Part shown: positions 27,608 to 35,533 of the stretch, piece after piece | How positions within the stretch are numbered: the stretch's first letter is position 1 | Layout of the letters: each line of letters starts with the position of its first letter | Assembly: GCF_900107125.1 (NCBI RefSeq) | Contig: NZ_FNOU01000004.1 | Span: forward strand, 114,521 to 178,520 | Length of the DNA stretch: 64,000 nt | Direction of reading: 5' to 3' | DNA from: Eubacterium barkeri | GTDB lineage: Bacteria; Bacillota; Clostridia; Eubacteriales; Eubacteriaceae | Translations under genes and position numbers: made by a program | The notes under the pieces: model-generated | Told to the model about the DNA's origin: nothing | The model's input: only the letters and a program-made list of their open reading frames with translations | The model's database searches: none

Positions 27608-29049
27608 TGATTAACCGGTTCAACTTTGGGCTTCAGCCGGGGCTGTGGGAGCAGCCCTGTCTGGAGCTCATTCAGCAATTCGACCCAGCTGCTGAGCTCG
27701 TCTTTAATGGTGAGGGCCCCCGGAATATTAACATTACCTACGCCGGAGATATTCTGACCTTTGAGGGATGGGATAAGGCGGGAAGGAAGTATCAAAAAGA
27801 ATATAATCTTTCCGGGAAACCCCTTGAAAAAGATACTTTCAAAGGGTTTCTTTATCTGTTTTTAGTCACATTCTTTGGGCACCCCATGGCCTGGGGATCC
27901 TTATCCGGGGTGAAGCCCGTTAAAATTGCCCATCAGCTCATCGTGAAGGAGGGGCAGGATACCCAGGGGGCGGCGAAGCAGATGGTGAAGCGTTACAATG
28001 TTTCTCCGGAAAAGGCCATGCTGGCGGCTACCCTGGCCCAGGGGGAGATGCCCATTGTCTATCCCCTGGACCCAAAGCGGGTGAGTGTCTATCTTGGCGT
28101 TCCTTTGTGCCCGGCAAAATGCAGCTACTGCTCCTTTGTCTCCACGGTGGCCGACAAAAAAGGTCAATTGGCCGAGACCTATCTGACCAGCCTGCTCTTG
28201 GAAATAAAGGCCATGGCACAGATGGTGCGGGAAAAGGAACTCACCATCGACACTCTGTACATTGGCGGGGGCACCCCCTCCATCCTTTCAGCGGCCCAGC
28301 TGGAAATCCTGCTAAATGCCCTGGAAGGGGACTTCATCCACCGGGATCTCCGGGAATTTACCTTTGAAGCCGGGCGGCCAGAGACGACGAGTCGGGAGAA
28401 GCTCGTGCTCTTAAAGGGCCACGGTGTGGATCGGGTTTGTCTCAATCCCCAAAGCATGAATGCCGAAACCCTAAGGGCCATCAACCGAAACCACAGCCCT
28501 GAGGATATCCGAAGAACTCTGGAAATCATCCGGGAGGTGGGATTTAAAAGCGTGAATATGGACCTCATTGTCGGATTGGCTGAGGAGGCTCCCCAGCGGG
28601 TGTTGGATTCCTTAGACGCGGTCATCGCCATGGCACCGGAAAACCTGACGGTCCATAGCTTGGCCATTAAAAAGGGATCAGCCATCAAGGAGGCCCAGGG
28701 CCATCAGGTGACCCAGCTTTACGATGAGGACTTTTATGAGGAAATCACCCGGCGAACGTTAGCCGGAGGATATCACCCCTACTACCTTTACCGCCAGAAG
28801 TACACCCAGGGGAATGGGGAAAACATTGGTTATGCCCGGACAGGTTGTGACGGCATCTATAATATCCTGATGATGGCAGAACGTCAAACCATCATCGGCA
28901 TTGGAGCTGGCTCCTCCGGCAAAGTATACCACGCGGATACCGATCGTTTCGGCAAGATATTCACGGTTAAAGATATCCGAACCTATAATGAACGGATCAC
29001 ATCCATTATCGAACGGAAGATTGCGGCTTACAGCGAGAATCTTCCTTGA
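27607..29049 (+). CDS. hemZ: Coproporphyrinogen dehydrogenase HemZ-type radical SAM protein
   Basis: 480 residues. The radical SAM cluster motif CPAKCSYCSF (Cys-x3-Cys-x2-Cys) follows a HemZ-type N-terminal region of about 160 residues (FNFGLQPGLWEQP). Glycine-rich LYIGGGTPSIL and QSMNAETLRAINR fit the HemN/HemW superfamily. HemZ oxidises coproporphyrinogen III without oxygen in some Firmicutes, but in clostridia lacking a haem pathway its role is open, and tRNA or haem-trafficking functions cannot be excluded. It starts in the stop of the MBL gene and its end contains the aspS -35 box. Confidence 0.88.
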   Translation: MINRFNFGLQPGLWEQPCLELIQQFDPAAELVFNGEGPRNINITYAGDILTFEGWDKAGRKYQKEYNLSGKPLEKDTFKGFLYLFLVTFFGHPMAWGSLSGVKPVKIAHQLIVKEGQDTQGAAKQMVKRYNVSPEKAMLAATLAQGEMPIVYPLDPKRVSVYLGVPLCPAKCSYCSFVSTVADKKGQLAETYLTSLLLEIKAMAQMVREKELTIDTLYIGGGTPSILSAAQLEILLNALEGDFIHRDLREFTFEAGRPETTSREKLVLLKGHGVDRVCLNPQSMNAETLRAINRNHSPEDIRRTLEIIREVGFKSVNMDLIVGLAEEAPQRVLDSLDAVIAMAPENLTVHSLAIKKGSAIKEAQGHQVTQLYDEDFYEEITRRTLAGGYHPYYLYRQKYTQGNGENIGYARTGCDGIYNILMMAERQTIIGIGAGSSGKVYHADTDRFGKIFTVKDIRTYNERITSIIERKIAAYSENLP

Positions 29050-29075
29050 CAGGATACGGGTCTATTGAATATAAT
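29046..29075 (+). promoter_or_regulatory. Near-consensus promoter of aspS
   Basis: TTGACA (29046-29051), 18-base spacer, TATAAT (29070-29075). Both hexamers are perfect; the -35 box overlaps the hemZ stop codon. The leader to the aspS start is only about 30 bases, too short for a T-box. Confidence 0.85.
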
Positions 29076-29111
29076 TAGGGGATATGAAACGTGAATTTTT
29101 CAGGAGGCATA

Positions 29112-30890
29112 ATGAAAACACATTTTAGAAGCGCCCTTTGCGGCGAGATGAATAAAACATATGATGGACAAACCGTCAAGCTATCGGGCTGGACCGATAG
29201 CCGAAGGGATTTGGGCGGGGTTATTTTTGTGGATCTCCGGGATCGTTCCGGGATTGTGCAATTAGTGATTAATGAAGAAGTGGCACCTGCTGTTTTTGCT
29301 GAGGCCGAAACCGTTCGCAGCGAATATGTGTTGTGCATTGAAGGGACCGTCCGGATGCGGGAAGCCGCCAATGTCAATCCCAAGATGCCCACTGGTGAGG
29401 TTGAGGTTATGGTAACGGATCTAACCATTTTGGATACTTCAGCCACTCCTCCCATTTATGTGGAGGATGATGATAAATCCAACGAAGCCGTTCGCCTGAA
29501 ATACCGCTATCTGGACCTGCGTAAACCCAAGAACCAGAAAACCCTGATGACCCGGGCAAAGGTCATGTCCATCGCCCGGAATTATCTAAACGATGAAGGT
29601 TTCTGCGAAATCGAAACCCCCATTTTAGGGAAACCAACCCCAGAAGGGGCCCGGGACTTCCTGGTGCCCTCCCGGGTTCAAAATGGCAAGTTCTTTGGCC
29701 TGCCCCAAAGCCCTCAGCTCTTTAAACAAATTCTGATGATTTCCGGCATGGACCGCTATTATCAGATTGCTAAGTGTTTCCGGGATGAGGATCTTCGTCA
29801 GGACCGTCAGCCAGAATTTACTCAGATTGATATGGAAATGTCCTTTGTGACTAAGGATGATATTCTGCCCATTATGGAGGGAATGATTTCCAAAATTTTC
29901 AGGGAAATCCGAGGGATTGAGCTTCAAACCCCTTTTATGCGCATGACCTATGCTGAAGCGATGGATCGCTATGGCTCCGATAAGCCAGACACCCGCTTCG
30001 GGATGGAACTTACGAATTTGTCGGACATCCTGGCGGAAAGTGAGTTCAAAGTTTTCTCTGGGGCCATTAAAAAAGGCGGCTCTGTCCGGGCCATCATCGC
30101 CAAGGATGCCCAGGGCAAGCTGTCGAAAAAGACCATCAAGAATTTGGAAAAATTTGCCCAGGTTTACAAGGCCAAGGGACTGGCCTGGATTGATGTTAAA
30201 GAAGAGGATATGAAATCCCCCATCTTAAAGTTTATCTCCGAAGAAGAAAAGAACGCCATCTTCGCCCGGATGGGTGCAGAACCTGGAGATATGATCTTCA
30301 TGGTGGCCGATACCGACGAAATCGTCTGTACCTCTTTAGGCCAGTTGCGTTTGGAACTGGCTCGGAAGCTGGAATTCGACCTCTCAGGTAAGTTCAATTT
30401 TCTCTGGGTCATTGACTTCCCACTCCTGGAGTACGATGCAGAAGCCGGCCGTTATACTGCCAAACATCACCCCTTTACGGCACCGCTGACCGAGGATATT
30501 CCGATGCTGGAAACCGATCCGGCCAAGGTGCGCTCCGATGCCTACGATATGGTCGTCAACGGAGTTGAACTGGGTGGGGGCTCCATCCGGATCCATAACC
30601 AGGACATCCAGGAAAAAATGTTTGCGGCCCTGGGCATGAGCATGGAATCCGCCTGGCGTCAGTTCGGCTTCCTCTTAGAAGCCCTGAAATATGGCACACC
30701 GCCCCACGGTGGATTGGCCTTTGGTTTGGATCGCCTTGTCATGATGCTTCTGGATATTGATAATATCCGGGATGTCATCGCCTTCCCCAAGACCCAGAAT
30801 CATAGCTGTCTGATGAGTGATGCGCCGGCACCGGCAGAGCTGGACCAGCTCATTGATCTGGGCATCAGCATTGATGACCCATTAATTTAA
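29112..30890 (+). CDS. aspS: Aspartyl-tRNA synthetase
   Basis: 592 residues from ATG 29112 behind CAGGAGG. An N-terminal OB fold binds the anticodon (VKLSGWTDSRRDLGGVIFVDLRDRSG); the class II core has motif 2 (YYQIAKCFRDEDLRQDRQPEFTQ) and motif 3 (HGGLAFGLDRLVMML), with the bacterial GAD insertion in between. It charges tRNA-Asp. In related genomes hisS usually sits between hemZ and aspS and is absent here. Confidence 0.96.
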   Translation: MKTHFRSALCGEMNKTYDGQTVKLSGWTDSRRDLGGVIFVDLRDRSGIVQLVINEEVAPAVFAEAETVRSEYVLCIEGTVRMREAANVNPKMPTGEVEVMVTDLTILDTSATPPIYVEDDDKSNEAVRLKYRYLDLRKPKNQKTLMTRAKVMSIARNYLNDEGFCEIETPILGKPTPEGARDFLVPSRVQNGKFFGLPQSPQLFKQILMISGMDRYYQIAKCFRDEDLRQDRQPEFTQIDMEMSFVTKDDILPIMEGMISKIFREIRGIELQTPFMRMTYAEAMDRYGSDKPDTRFGMELTNLSDILAESEFKVFSGAIKKGGSVRAIIAKDAQGKLSKKTIKNLEKFAQVYKAKGLAWIDVKEEDMKSPILKFISEEEKNAIFARMGAEPGDMIFMVADTDEIVCTSLGQLRLELARKLEFDLSGKFNFLWVIDFPLLEYDAEAGRYTAKHHPFTAPLTEDIPMLETDPAKVRSDAYDMVVNGVELGGGSIRIHNQDIQEKMFAALGMSMESAWRQFGFLLEALKYGTPPHGGLAFGLDRLVMMLLDIDNIRDVIAFPKTQNHSCLMSDAPAPAELDQLIDLGISIDDPLI

Positions 30891-30896
30891 TGGAAG

Positions 30897-30924
30897 ACGC
30901 TCCCATTACGGGGGCGTTTTTTTT
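30897..30924 (+). terminator. Terminator after aspS
   Basis: 8-bp stem ACGCTCCC (30897-30904) with GGGGGCGT (30910-30917) and an eight-T run. Confidence 0.85.
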
Positions 30925-30941
30925 CAAAGGAGGGTAAACCC

Positions 30942-31388
30942 ATGAAAGAAATTGGAATCGTTAAAAAGCGAAATGGAAATAAAGCGAAGGTCATCATTAA
31001 GCGCCATGCGGCTTGTGGTGATTGTGGGGCCTGCCAGGTGGGTAAGGATAAGATGACCATGACCACCCTGGCCCAGAATCCCTTGGGTGCAGTGGTGGGA
31101 GATACCGTGGCTGTGGAAATGGAATTTGGCAATGTGATGAAGGCTACGAGTATTGCCTATGGTATCCCCTTGGTTGCCTTTATTTTAGGCTGTGTGGCAG
31201 GTTTCTTTGCGGCGCCTGCCCTGGGCTGGGATCAAGCCATCACCGCATTTTTCACGGGGATTCTACTCACTGCGGCGGCCTTTGGTCTGATCATGGTCCT
31301 TGATCGCCGGGGAACCTTTGGAAAGGCTTATGAACCCCGGATTACCGAGATTCTGGATGCTTCAGAGCTGGAACTAAACCCTCGGTAA
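30942..31388 (+). CDS. RseC/MucC-like positive regulator (SoxR-reducing family)
   Basis: 148 residues. The N-terminus carries a Cys-rich motif (HAACGDCGACQVG), followed by a small beta-rich region and two membrane helices (SIAYGIPLVAFILGCVAGFF and AITAFFTGILLTAAAFGLIM). This is the RseC/RsxE-associated layout seen next to Rnf complexes or as stand-alone genes. Rnf genes are not in the window. Its exact role here is unknown; redox sensing at the membrane is inferred from the cysteines. AGGAGGG precedes ATG 30942. Confidence 0.8.
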   Translation: MKEIGIVKKRNGNKAKVIIKRHAACGDCGACQVGKDKMTMTTLAQNPLGAVVGDTVAVEMEFGNVMKATSIAYGIPLVAFILGCVAGFFAAPALGWDQAITAFFTGILLTAAAFGLIMVLDRRGTFGKAYEPRITEILDASELELNPR

Positions 31389-31416
31389 GGGCTGTACCTC
31401 TTTGTACACAGTCTAT

Positions 31417-31441
31417 AATGCCCCCTGGATAAGGGGGCGTT
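31417..31441 (+). repeat. 25-base direct repeat, copy 1 (hairpin without T run)
   Basis: Identical to 31685-31709. It folds as GCCCCCT-GGATA-AGGGGGC (31420-31438) but is followed by TTCAGTG, so it lacks the U tract required of a terminator. Confidence 0.9.
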
Positions 31442-31684
31442 CAGTGTGTCGACAAACCCAGGTCAGGGTGATGATAAAAATACGAGAACCCCGGTTGCCC
31501 CTGCGGGCTGGCGTTTTGGTTGCCATCAAATTAAGAAAGTAAACCCGCCTTAAACCTGATCAAAACCGAAGGTTTTGCGCACTGACGACTGAGGGTTTTC
31601 CCTTTGTTCGTCAGCGCCTGGGGTCCGGGGTGAATCTTTTTTATCCTCTCTCTGACCGTGCTACACCACTTTGTCTTCACTTTG

Positions 31685-31709
31685 AATGCCCCCTGGATAA
31701 GGGGGCGTT
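31685..31709 (+). repeat. 25-base direct repeat, copy 2 (hairpin with T run)
   Basis: Identical to 31417-31441, 268 bases further on. This copy runs into a T6 tract and is the likely functional terminator. Confidence 0.9.
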
Positions 31710-31713
31710 TTTT
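31688..31713 (+). terminator. Terminator between the RseC-like gene and the convergent cls gene
   Basis: GCCCCCT (31688-31694), loop GGATA, AGGGGGC (31700-31706), G, then six T. The T run overlaps the stop codon of the minus-strand cls gene at 31712-31714. Confidence 0.75.
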
Positions 31714-33181
31714 ATAATAGTGGTGCAAATAATCGGGAGATGGATTCCTTGATTTTAATCCGTCGGGGACGGCTGCGGTAGGTCTCCAGATCATAGCGCT
31801 GAGATTTTTCAATATCCCTATGAAAAATATGACGCAGTGCGGTGGCGGTGCCTTGATCGTAAACAAAGGCGTTGGATTCGAAGTTCAGGCTGAAGCTTCG
31901 GATATCGAAATTACAGGAGCCCACGGCGCAGATTTCATCATCCACGGTGATGGTTTTGGCATGAAGAAAGCCATTTTCATAAATATAAATTTTGGCACCG
32001 TACTCCACCAGTTCACCTACGTAGGCCAGGGTTGCCCAATAAATAAAGATGTGGTCGGGCTTATCCGGAATCATAATCCGGACATCGACCCCGGATAAAA
32101 TGGCGATTTTTAAGGATTCCAGGACACTTTCGTCAGGGACGAAGTAGGGACTTTGGATGTAGATATGTTCCTTGGCATTGGTAATCATCCTCAGGAAATC
32201 CTGTTTGATCACCTGGTTGGGATCATCTGGGCCACTGGATACGATTTGAATACCGGCACCACAGATTTTTGGCATATCGGGATAATAACGGCCAATGCAA
32301 CCAGGGTCTAAATCGATGGGATCAATGTTATCACTGGTGCGCCAGTCTAAAAAGAATCGTCTCTGGAGTTCGTATACGGCATAGCCGGAAATCCGAAGAT
32401 GGGTATCCCGCCAGTAGCCCATTTTAGGGTTTTTCCCCAGGTATTCATCGCCAATATTATATCCCCCGATAAAAGCGGTTTGTCCATCGATGACGGCAAT
32501 TTTTCGGTGATCCCGGTAGTTAACCCTCAAATTGACCACCCGGAGCTTAGTGGGGAAAAAGGCCCCATATTCTCCACCAGCCCGGGCAAATTCCTTTAGC
32601 TTTCGTCGGGGGATATACCGTCCTCCCATTTCATCGTAAAGGAGTCGGACTTCCACCCCTTCGGAAGCCTTACGCGTAAGGAGTGTCAGAAGTCGTCGCC
32701 CCAGATCATCGTATTTGATGATGTAGTATTCCAGGTGGATACTGGATTTTGCTTCCTCAATGGCCTTAAAGAGGGCTTCAAATTTGGCATGGCCATCCGT
32801 ATAGATGTCAATGCAATTATTATTGGTGAAAAAGGCTTCACAGGTGTTAATGTTGTAATCAATGTTGTTATGGTATTGGTGAAAAAGCTGTTTTTGGGTG
32901 TCGTCATCAGAGCCGAAATGGATAAGGCTCTTTCCAAGCATCATTTTTTGGTACTCCTCTTCCTCTGGGGTATCATAGCGATAAATTTTACGCCGGGTCA
33001 GGTTTTGGGAGAGGAAGAGATAGAATACAAAGCCCAGGATGGGAATAATCCAAAGAAAAAGAAGCCAGGCGTAGGTGCTTTTAGGCGTTTTACGTTCCAA
33101 AAAAATGATGACAAAGGTCATAATGATATTTAAGATAAAGACAAAAATTTCAAGTTTGGAGTTGAGGGGAAATAAAAGCAT
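31712..33181 (-). CDS. cls: Cardiolipin synthase (phospholipase D type)
   Basis: 489 residues. Two N-terminal membrane helices (IFVFILNIIMTFVIIFL and LLFLWIIPILGFVFYLFL) are followed by two PLD domains with HKD motifs at His225-Lys227-Asp232 (HRKIAVID) and His407-Lys409-Asp414 (HAKTITVD). The enzyme condenses two phosphatidylglycerols into cardiolipin at the membrane. The gene lies 22 bases behind the EFR1 gene on the same strand and probably shares its promoter. Its 3' end converges on the RseC-like gene's terminator. Confidence 0.94.
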   Translation of the reverse strand: MLLFPLNSKLEIFVFILNIIMTFVIIFLERKTPKSTYAWLLFLWIIPILGFVFYLFLSQNLTRRKIYRYDTPEEEEYQKMMLGKSLIHFGSDDDTQKQLFHQYHNNIDYNINTCEAFFTNNNCIDIYTDGHAKFEALFKAIEEAKSSIHLEYYIIKYDDLGRRLLTLLTRKASEGVEVRLLYDEMGGRYIPRRKLKEFARAGGEYGAFFPTKLRVVNLRVNYRDHRKIAVIDGQTAFIGGYNIGDEYLGKNPKMGYWRDTHLRISGYAVYELQRRFFLDWRTSDNIDPIDLDPGCIGRYYPDMPKICGAGIQIVSSGPDDPNQVIKQDFLRMITNAKEHIYIQSPYFVPDESVLESLKIAILSGVDVRIMIPDKPDHIFIYWATLAYVGELVEYGAKIYIYENGFLHAKTITVDDEICAVGSCNFDIRSFSLNFESNAFVYDQGTATALRHIFHRDIEKSQRYDLETYRSRPRRIKIKESISRLFAPLL

Positions 33182-33203
33182 GGCAGGTCAGTCCTTTCAA
33201 TGG

Positions 33204-34028
33204 CTAGTCGGCATCCTTGGGAAAAAACAATTGGGGCTGGGCTCGCCTTTGGTACATCTCCTCAAGTTCGCGTTGATGGTATAAATACCCGGGATCATCA
33301 TAGTACTTGGCAGCCTGGGGACAGGCTTTTACACAAGCACAGCATTTAATACAGATACCGGTAATTTGGGTATAATCCCCTGGGTTGATGGAGCCCATGG
33401 GGCAGCGGTGGGCACAAAGGCCACAGCCATTACAAGCATCACTGGTCTTTGGTTTCACCTTAAGGATATTAATGGGGTTGCCCAGGTGGTCCTGGGGCTT
33501 GTAATACCCACGGTAGGGCTTGGGTGTTCCATCCACGGCAACAGGGGTGGCGGCCTCCAGATATGCGGCGGCCTGGTGGGCAAAGGAAACAGCAGTGGCG
33601 AGATCTTCGTCATCCGGGCGGCCGGCACCCAGAATACGGGAAAAGGAGTGCTCACCGATAAAAGCACCAGCGGCGATGGGGTGGGTGTGGGCATCTAAGA
33701 GAATATCCCGGAGCTCTACAAGGGCATCATCGTAGTGGCGGTTACCGAAAACCACCACAGGGATGGATAAAGCGCCGCCCCCTTCCATAGTGGACAGATA
33801 GGGCAGCAGCACGTTGGGGACACGCCCGGCGATGACTGGTGTCCCCAGGATGACAAGGTCCTCTTTGGTAAAGGATAGGGGTGTTTGTCTGTTTTGGGGA
33901 AGGGTGAAATCCAGGATTTCCATGGGCAGCTTGAGGTGCCCGGCCAGGGCTTCGGCGATGGTGGTGACGATGGATTTGGTGGTGCCAGTAGCACTGAAAT
34001 AAACGGCTAAAATCCTTTGAATGGCCAT
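33204..34028 (-). CDS. EFR1-type protein: flavodoxin-like domain fused to a two-cluster ferredoxin
   Basis: 274 residues. The N-terminal part is flavodoxin-like (ILAVYFSATGTTKSIV, the phosphate loop for FMN; LVILGTPVIAGRVP). The C-terminal part has two [4Fe-4S] motifs, CNGCGLCAHRCPMGSI and CIKCCACVKACPQAAKYYDD. Such EFRO proteins are thought to move low-potential electrons in anaerobes, but a partner is seldom known. It starts at ATG 34026-34028, with AGGAGGT, and is upstream of cls in the same direction. Confidence 0.85.
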   Translation of the reverse strand: MAIQRILAVYFSATGTTKSIVTTIAEALAGHLKLPMEILDFTLPQNRQTPLSFTKEDLVILGTPVIAGRVPNVLLPYLSTMEGGGALSIPVVVFGNRHYDDALVELRDILLDAHTHPIAAGAFIGEHSFSRILGAGRPDDEDLATAVSFAHQAAAYLEAATPVAVDGTPKPYRGYYKPQDHLGNPINILKVKPKTSDACNGCGLCAHRCPMGSINPGDYTQITGICIKCCACVKACPQAAKYYDDPGYLYHQRELEEMYQRRAQPQLFFPKDAD

Positions 34029-34056
34029 AACAAACCTCCTGTAAAATATTATTCTT

Positions 34057-34065
34057 ATTGTAGCA
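34057..34065 (-). promoter_or_regulatory. Extended -10 element for the EFR1-cls pair
   Basis: On the minus strand it reads TGCTACAAT (TGn plus TACAAT), 29 bases before the EFR1 start. It lies back to back with the promoter of the plus-strand HAD gene. The -35 region is weak. Confidence 0.45.
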
Positions 34066-34086
34066 TAGAATGGGGAAAAAGGATTG

Positions 34087-34095
34087 TGATATAAT
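34087..34095 (+). promoter_or_regulatory. Extended -10 promoter of the HAD hydrolase gene
   Basis: TGATATAAT: TGn followed by consensus TATAAT (34090-34095), 31 bases before the GTG start. No clear -35 box. Confidence 0.55.
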
Positions 34096-34126
34096 AAGAG
34101 AAAGCGTAAAAAACGGAGGAAATTGA

Positions 34127-34843
34127 GTGAATTTTATTTTTGATATCGACGATACCTTATACGATCAAAAGGATATTTTTGAAGGGGCTTATCGGGAAAT
34201 TTTTGGGGATGGGGATGAGCTTCCTATCGAGACGCTTTTCGTACGCAGCCGGGTACGCAGTGATGAGGTGTTTGGCATGGTGGAGGCTGGGGAGCTGCCA
34301 CCGGAGAAAATGTACGCTTATCGGGTGTGTAAGGCCTTCGAGGATTGCGGGGCAATCCTATCTGAAGACAGGGCCATGGCGTTCCAGGAGGCTTATGCCA
34401 AGAATCAGGCAAATATGCAGCTGCTGCCGGGAATCATCCGGATTTTGGATTGGCTAAAGGAACGGGGGGTGGTGATGGGGATTATCACCAATGGTCCGGG
34501 ACCCCATCAGCGCCGGAAAATTGAAGCGTTGGGGTTAAAGCATTGGTTCCCTGAGAAATCCTTCTTTATTTCGGGGGAGATGGGAGTGGCTAAGCCGGAT
34601 ATCCGAGCCTTTCGGATGGTGGAAGAGCGGCTGGGCATTGATGGGGGTCAAAGTGTGTTTATTGGGGATGCCTTCCACAACGATGTCCTGGGAGCCAAGA
34701 ATGCGGGCTGGCAGAGTATCTGGGTCAATCGGCGAAGGAATCCCTTGCCGGAGGATGCGGTCGCCCCACCGGATTTTATCATTCAGGATGAGGATGAGCT
34801 GATGGCGGTAGTTGCCCATCTTATCCATGAATCAGATTCCTGA
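34127..34843 (+). CDS. HAD-superfamily hydrolase (subfamily IA)
   Basis: 238 residues from GTG 34127 behind GGAGGA. It has the HAD motifs: I, FDIDDTLYDQKD with the nucleophile Asp; II, IITNGPG; III, the lysine in VAKPDIRAF; IV, FIGDAFHNDVLGAKNAG. A helical cap sits between motifs I and II. HAD-IA members dephosphorylate small phosphate esters such as phosphoglycolate, nucleotides or sugar phosphates, and the substrate here cannot be read. It stands alone between two promoters. Confidence 0.88.
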   Translation: MNFIFDIDDTLYDQKDIFEGAYREIFGDGDELPIETLFVRSRVRSDEVFGMVEAGELPPEKMYAYRVCKAFEDCGAILSEDRAMAFQEAYAKNQANMQLLPGIIRILDWLKERGVVMGIITNGPGPHQRRKIEALGLKHWFPEKSFFISGEMGVAKPDIRAFRMVEERLGIDGGQSVFIGDAFHNDVLGAKNAGWQSIWVNRRRNPLPEDAVAPPDFIIQDEDELMAVVAHLIHESDS

Positions 34844-34962
34844 TCAACCATTGGGCGGACTGTACAAGGATCCCCCTCTGGGTGTCTTTAGGAATTAGAT
34901 AGATTATCTATGGTTTGAAAGACTGCAAAGCCGATATAATAGGTAAAAAGGGGGTAATGAAT

Positions 34963-35517
34963 ATGTCGATGGATTTAACTTATTGGAAGGACCAGGCCCG
35001 TGGGGCTGGCTTTTCTGAGGTGGCCGCGCTGAAGATGGAAACCCTGGTGGTCAACCCGGAGGTGCGAAAAATGTGCGCGGCCAATGCCTGTGGGCAGTAT
35101 GGCAAAAATTGGGCCTGTCCTCCGGGCTGCGGGGATTTAGAGGAATGCGCCAGTGCCCTTTTGGCCTGTGACTGTGGCCTCATTGTCCAAACCGTGGCAC
35201 AGCTGGAGGATTCCTTTGACTTTGAGGGAATGGCGGCAGCGGGAAGTACCCACTGGGAGAATTTTTCCCGGCTGCGCAGCCAGATCCAGGAGAACACGGA
35301 AAAAGCCGGTGATGTGCTGGCCCTTGCGGCGGGAAGCTGTACCCACTGTAAAACCTGCGCCTACCCCGATGCACCCTGCCGTTTCCCCGAGGCGGCGGCA
35401 TCCTCTGTGGAGGCCTATGGCCTGCTGGTGAATCAGCTGTGTGTGGATAATGGGCTTGCCTACAATTATGGGGAGCATACCATTGCCTATACGGCGTTGT
35501 TTTTGTTTAAGGGATAG
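34963..35517 (+). CDS. DUF2284 cysteine-rich metal-binding protein
   Basis: 184 residues from ATG 34963 (an ATG at 34957 lies too near the AAGGGGG site, and the ORF opening at 34915 is not supported). Cysteines are numerous: CAANACGQYGKNWACPPGCG in the first half, ACDCGL in the middle, and CTHCKTCAYPDAPC in the second half, the pattern of the DUF2284 'predicted metal-binding' family. The cluster type and function are not known. It lies next to the methyltransferase island and faces it tail to tail, with its terminator inside the end of the PucR-type gene. Confidence 0.8.
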   Translation: MSMDLTYWKDQARGAGFSEVAALKMETLVVNPEVRKMCAANACGQYGKNWACPPGCGDLEECASALLACDCGLIVQTVAQLEDSFDFEGMAAAGSTHWENFSRLRSQIQENTEKAGDVLALAAGSCTHCKTCAYPDAPCRFPEAAASSVEAYGLLVNQLCVDNGLAYNYGEHTIAYTALFLFKG

Positions 35518-35533
35518 AGAAAAAAGGAAGGGT

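Larger units (their letters stand above)
31389..31711 (+). other. Gene-free, highly structured intergenic element bounded by a duplicated terminator hairpin
   Basis: No coding frame of note exists in these 323 bases. Two identical 25-base segments (31417-31441 and 31685-31709) flank a stretch with several hairpins: AAAACC-GAA-GGTTTT (31562-31576), a long stem CTGACGA/TCGTCAG (31582-31588 with 31608-31614) enclosing AGGG/CCCT, and GCCC/GGGC near 31497. The stretch may be a dispersed intergenic repeat or an uncharacterised RNA. This is inference from the visible symmetry only. Confidence 0.5.

Noticed and set aside
31417..31441. First hairpin copy as a second terminator
   Set aside because: It lacks a T run, so only the copy at 31685-31709 is called as a terminator.
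33204..34028. EFR1-type gene as the corrinoid activator (RamA/RACE)
   Set aside because: RamA-type activators have an ASKHA ATPase domain with a C-terminal ferredoxin domain or an N-terminal ferredoxin one; no ATPase domain is seen here, so the link is only speculative.
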